A stretch of DNA of 64,000 nucleotides from Empedobacter tilapiae (lineage in GTDB: Bacteria; Bacteroidota; Bacteroidia; Flavobacteriales; Weeksellaceae): assembly GCF_004785645.1 (NCBI RefSeq), contig NZ_SRPE01000007.1, forward strand, positions 1 to 64,000. The letters run 5' to 3'. Shown here one piece after another: positions 60,842 through 64,000 of the stretch. The notes beneath the pieces were generated by a model. The model did not search any database, was not told the DNA's origin, and saw only the letters and a program-made list of their open reading frames with translations. How positions within the stretch are numbered: position 1 is the stretch's first letter; the number at the start of each line of letters is the position of its first letter. Position numbers and translations under genes: made by a program.

Positions 60842-61756
60842 ATGCAAAAAATTCAAAATAATAAAACTTTAATTTCTATTGTTGGTCCAACAGCAATTGG
60901 TAAGACAAATTTGGCAATAGAAATTGCAAAACATTTTCAATCTGAAATTATTTCTTGTGATAGTCGGCAATTTTTCAAAGAGATGAGAATTGGAACAGCT
61001 GTTCCTTCTGAAGATGAATTATCTCAAGTGAAACATCATTTTATTCAAAATATTTCTATTTACGAAAAATATTCGGTTGGAGATTTTGAGCGCGATGGTT
61101 TAGCCTTTTTAGATAATTATTTCAAAACAAATAATATTTGCGTCATGGTTGGTGGTTCTGGTTTATATGAAAAAGCAATTACAATTGGTTTTGATGAATT
61201 TCCAGATGTTGATCCTAAAATTAGAGAAGAACTGAATAATGAACTTGCTGAGTTTGGAATTGAGAAGTTGCAAGAAGAGTTAAAGGAAGTTGATCCTAAA
61301 TATTACGAAGAAGTTGATATTTTCAATAAACAGCGTGTAACACGTGCTTTAGAAATTTTTAGATCTTCTGGCTTACCATTCTCACATTTTAGAAATCAAG
61401 ATTTGAACAAACGTCCATTTAACATAATTAAAATCGGTTTAGAACTTCCTCGCGAAGAAATGTATAATCGCATCAATCGTCGAGTTGATATTATGATCAA
61501 CGAAGGTTTAATTAATGAAGCAAAAAGTTTGTTTCCATTAAAAGATTTAAATGCTTTACAAACTGTTGGTTATCGAGAATTGTTTGATTTTTTTGAAGAA
61601 AAGATTGCATTAGATTTGGCAATAGAAGAAATCAAAAAGAATACAAGACGCTTTGCAAAACGTCAAATGACTTGGTTTAAAAAAGATGAAAATGTCAATT
61701 GGTTTTCTCCTTTTGAACAAGAAAACATTATCAATTTTATAACAACCAAAATTTAA
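60842..61756 (+). CDS. miaA: tRNA dimethylallyltransferase
   Basis: Adds a dimethylallyl group to A37 of tRNAs that read UNN codons. 304 residues. P-loop IVGPTAIGKTNLAIEIA near residue 14, the tRNA/substrate segment IISCDSRQFFKEMRIGTAVPS, VMVGGSGLYEKAI and FAKRQMTWFKKDENVNWF at the end. The start is the ATG at 60842; the seven extra codons from a TTG at 60821 are not supported. It is followed 3 bases later by the exonuclease gene, so these two are an operon. Confidence 0.95.
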   Translation: MQKIQNNKTLISIVGPTAIGKTNLAIEIAKHFQSEIISCDSRQFFKEMRIGTAVPSEDELSQVKHHFIQNISIYEKYSVGDFERDGLAFLDNYFKTNNICVMVGGSGLYEKAITIGFDEFPDVDPKIREELNNELAEFGIEKLQEELKEVDPKYYEEVDIFNKQRVTRALEIFRSSGLPFSHFRNQDLNKRPFNIIKIGLELPREEMYNRINRRVDIMINEGLINEAKSLFPLKDLNALQTVGYRELFDFFEEKIALDLAIEEIKKNTRRFAKRQMTWFKKDENVNWFSPFEQENIINFITTKI

Positions 61757-61759
61757 ATT

Positions 61760-62251
61760 ATGGAAAATTTTGTCGCCATAGATTTTGAAACAGCAAACAA
61801 TTATCGTAATTCTGCTTGTGCTATTGGGATTGTAACTGTGACGGATAATGTGATAACGGATGAATATTATACACTAATTCAACCACCTTTAAATCAATAT
61901 AATTATCATAATATATTGGTTCATGGAATTCGTCCAGAAGATACAATAGATGCTCCTACTTTTGAAGATGTTTATTTTGAAATCAAGCATCGTTTACAAA
62001 ATCAACTTGTTGTTGCGCATAACGAATCCTTTGACCGCTCTGTTTTGAAAAATACAATGGAGTTTTACAACTTGAATTATTCTAATTTGAACCTTTCAGA
62101 AAAATGGGAATGTACGTACAGAATTTTCAAACAGAAAGGAATTGTTCCTACAAAATTATCAGATTGCGCGCGTCGATTTAACCTTTCACTTAACCATCAC
62201 GAAGCTTTATCTGATGCAAGAGTTTGTGCTCAATTATACTTATTAAAATAA
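61760..62251 (+). CDS. DnaQ-like 3'-5' exonuclease (DEDDh)
   Basis: 163 residues, a free-standing exonuclease domain: VAIDFETANNYRNSACAIGIV (first Asp and Glu), VVAHNESFDRSVL (second Asp) and LNHHEALSDARVCAQLYL (His and last Asp), which are the four acids plus His of the DEDDh class. It matches the small DnaQ-like exonucleases that share the DNA polymerase proofreading fold but act alone, for example in DNA repair or RNA processing. Tightly coupled to miaA. Confidence 0.88.
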   Translation: MENFVAIDFETANNYRNSACAIGIVTVTDNVITDEYYTLIQPPLNQYNYHNILVHGIRPEDTIDAPTFEDVYFEIKHRLQNQLVVAHNESFDRSVLKNTMEFYNLNYSNLNLSEKWECTYRIFKQKGIVPTKLSDCARRFNLSLNHHEALSDARVCAQLYLLK

Positions 62252-62332
62252 TATTTACTAAAAATTCATCTAATTAAACGATTAAAAATAACTTTATAAT
62301 AAATTATAATTGTTTTATAATTAGCACTATAT

Positions 62333-62376
62333 CCATTTACAAACATTTACAAATGTTTACAAATGCTTGTAAATGG
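62333..62376. repeat. Tandem 10-base repeats forming a large palindrome
   Basis: Three direct 10-base units (ATTTACAAAC, ATTTACAAAT, GTTTACAAAT) and one inverted unit (GCTTGTAAAT) run head to tail, and the whole 44-base block is a near-perfect palindrome opening CCATTTACAA and closing TTGTAAATGG. It lies 48 bases before the next start codon. This is the layout of a multi-site operator. Confidence 0.55.
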
Positions 62377-62424
62377 AATTTTGAATAATTATTGTTGTTA
62401 TAATTTCAAACCAAAATAATAATT

Positions 62425-63192
62425 ATGTCAGTACAAACTTTTAAAGAATTACATAACCAAAATTATCCCCTTGTTATTGCAAACGTATGGGATTCGATAA
62501 GTGCTAGAGCTGCAGAAAAAGCTGGTTTTTTAGCTATCGGTACTTCTAGTCATGCAATAGCAAATATGTTAGGTTATGAAGATGGGCAAAACATTTCTTT
62601 TTACGAAATGTTATATATTATAGAAAGAATTTCTAAATCAACTTCTATCCATATTTCTGCTGATATAGAAAGCGGTTTTACTGATGATCTGGACACATTA
62701 AACGATTATATTGAAAAATTAGTTGATATTGGTGTTGTTGGAATCAATTTAGAAGATGGTAATACTGATGATGAAAAAAGAGAATTATCAAATGAAGTTG
62801 TGCTTGAAAAAAAGATAAAATCCATCAAGGATTATTTAAAATCTAAAAATAAAAATGTTTTTATAAATGCACGCATTGATACTTATACAACAAAAATAGA
62901 GCATACATTGGAAGAAACAATAAAACGTGGAAAATTATACAAAGAAGCTGGTGCAGATGGAATTTTTGTACCATTGATTGAAGATAAAATTGAAATTCTA
63001 AAAGTTATTAATGAAGTTGATTTACCATTAAATATTTTTATTACACCAAAACTAAATTCATATAAAATAATAAGTGAACTAGGTGTTCATAGAATTTCAA
63101 GTGGAAATAAAGTTCATCACAAAGTAACTGAATTTACTAATGTTTTCTTTGAAAGATTAATAGATTCAAAAGATTTTTCAAGTTTACTATAG
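62425..63192 (+). CDS. Isocitrate lyase/PEP mutase family enzyme
   Basis: 255 residues of the PEP-mutase/isocitrate-lyase TIM barrel: LVIANVWDSISARAAEKAGF, IGTSSHAIANMLGYEDG, HISADIESGF (metal Asp/Glu), GINLEDGNTDDEKREL and FINARIDTYT. The family's usual KxxCG loop cysteine is not seen, so it is not a true isocitrate lyase; related enzymes include phosphonopyruvate hydrolase, oxaloacetate decarboxylase-like and 2-methylisocitrate-lyase-like enzymes. Substrate unknown. A repeated palindromic operator lies upstream, so it is probably regulated. Confidence 0.8.
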   Translation: MSVQTFKELHNQNYPLVIANVWDSISARAAEKAGFLAIGTSSHAIANMLGYEDGQNISFYEMLYIIERISKSTSIHISADIESGFTDDLDTLNDYIEKLVDIGVVGINLEDGNTDDEKRELSNEVVLEKKIKSIKDYLKSKNKNVFINARIDTYTTKIEHTLEETIKRGKLYKEAGADGIFVPLIEDKIEILKVINEVDLPLNIFITPKLNSYKIISELGVHRISSGNKVHHKVTEFTNVFFERLIDSKDFSSLL

Positions 63193-63219
63193 CTCCCCTA
63201 CTCTTATAAAATAGATAAT

Positions 63220-63253
63220 ACAAAATAGAATCAACTAATTGATTCTATTTTGT
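63220..63253. terminator. Hairpin between convergent genes
   Basis: Perfect 15-base stem ACAAAATAGAATCAA CTAA complement. The T runs are short, but the convergent position supports a terminator. Confidence 0.65.
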
Positions 63254-63265
63254 ATTAAGTAAATA

Positions 63266-64000
63266 TTAATCTAAATCGTCTAAAACAGATTTTAAAATAT
63301 TACAACCTTTGATGATATCTTCGTCAGAAATATTAATTGGTGGAGTAATTCTTAAATTCTCTATACTATACATCAAAAAGAAAAGAATTAAACCTCTATT
63401 CATACATTCTTGTTGAACTCTTAATGTGTATTCTGGTGATGACAACTCTGGTGCTAACATCAATCCTTTTCCATGAATTTTCTTAACTTTCGAATGATTT
63501 AAATTTTCTCTAAACAGTTGTTCTTTACGATCAATATCTTCCATCAATTTTTCGTCATCTAACACATTTAGCAACTCTAAAGCAGCGGCAGCAATCACAG
63601 GATTTCCTCCAAAAGTTGTAATGTGTCCTAATTGAGGATTCTGTTTCAAAGAAGTCATAATTTTATTAGAAGTCATAAACGCACCAACAGGTAGACCACT
63701 TGCCATTCCTTTTCCCATCGCTACAATATCTGGTACAACACCAAAATGTTCAAAACCAAAAAGTTTTCCTGTGCGCCCAAAACCTGGCTGAATTTCATCC
63801 ATAATTAATAATGCACCAACTTCTTCACAACGTTTTTTTAACTTGATAAAGAAATCATTCTCTGGCAACCTAAAACCAGAAGCCCCACGAATACTCTCAA
63901 CAATAACACCTGCTGTTTCTTTGGTGATTTTTTGTAGATCTTCTTCATTATTGAAATCGATAAAATAAACTTCTGGTAACAAAGGTCTGAAAGCTGCTTT
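63266..64000 (-). CDS. Class III aminotransferase, 5' part outside the window
   Basis: The frame is open from the stop at 63266 to the right edge; about 244 C-terminal residues are visible. PLP fold: MDEIQPGFGRTGKLFGFEHFGVVPDIVAMGKGMASGLPVG holds the cofactor-binding Asp and the catalytic Lys (in pieces, MDEIQPGFGRTG and VAMGKGMASGLPVG), followed by ITTFGGNPVIAAAALELLNVL. This matches the acetylornithine/ornithine/4-aminobutyrate aminotransferase group; the substrate cannot be set without the N-terminal half. If it acts on ornithine it could link to the citrulline genes at 27-30 kb, but that is speculation. Confidence 0.85.
   Translation of the reverse strand, partial: KAAFRPLLPEVYFIDFNNEEDLQKITKETAGVIVESIRGASGFRLPENDFFIKLKKRCEEVGALLIMDEIQPGFGRTGKLFGFEHFGVVPDIVAMGKGMASGLPVGAFMTSNKIMTSLKQNPQLGHITTFGGNPVIAAAALELLNVLDDEKLMEDIDRKEQLFRENLNHSKVKKIHGKGLMLAPELSSPEYTLRVQQECMNRGLILFFLMYSIENLRITPPINISDEDIIKGCNILKSVLDDLD

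Noticed and set aside
62333-62376. Short CRISPR array
   Set aside because: Units are 10 bases with no spacers and form one palindrome; no cas genes nearby.

Overview
The window looks like a chromosome segment of a low-GC member of the Bacteroidota, class Flavobacteriia. Supporting signs are a SusC/SusD pair, many DUF families typical of the phylum, LytTR-type regulation, almost no Shine-Dalgarno sequences, and repeated matches to the Bacteroidota sigma promoter (TTTG, 17-23 bases, TAnnTTTG). The gene set would fit a Weeksellaceae such as Empedobacter, but that genus guess is weak. I saw no rRNA, tRNA, CRISPR array, prophage or insertion sequence. Most of the window is ordinary core chromosome, with short operons separated by strong hairpin terminators.

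Region by region. 0-10 kb: a LysM protein cut by the window edge, hemL, a large Dna2-like helicase-nuclease, a DUF4846 lipoprotein, a VOC protein and ligA. 10-16 kb: an APS reductase, a Crp/Fnr regulator with a Gdx/SugE exporter, DUF493, a TMEM175-like channel, DUF1697 and two thioredoxin-fold proteins. 16-27 kb: recG, a 54-residue gene missed by length cut-offs, an exported catalase with an ankyrin protein, an Nramp transporter fused to a universal stress domain, prpE and the bifunctional Rel enzyme. 27-33 kb: an amidohydrolase, two guanidine/citrulline-family hydrolases (including ctlX), and a radical SAM/partner pair linked to DNA repair. 33-41 kb: DoxX with an exported peptide deformylase, an alpha/beta hydrolase, trmD, hemB and ffh.

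41.6-51.5 kb is the most system-like part. All five genes lie on the minus strand: a LytS-like sensor kinase, an exported HExxH zinc protease, SusC, SusD and a LytTR response regulator. Between the kinase and the protease lies an 11-base direct repeat with a 21-base pitch. That is the geometry of LytTR binding sites, and it sits just upstream of a weak promoter lacking a -33 element. I read this as a self-contained, two-component-controlled module for peptide or protein capture and uptake. Next to it is a decayed small membrane gene that still has its terminator.

52-64 kb: a methyltransferase and glycosyltransferase followed by two secreted paralogues, an unusually long RluA-type pseudouridine synthase, a nucleoside phosphorylase, a SUI1 factor, a YkvA-like protein, a MaoC dehydratase, miaA, a DEDDh exonuclease, a PEP-mutase family enzyme, and a class III aminotransferase cut by the window end. 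Where the longest reading frame begins at TTG, GTG or inside a promoter, I moved the start and say why in the entry.
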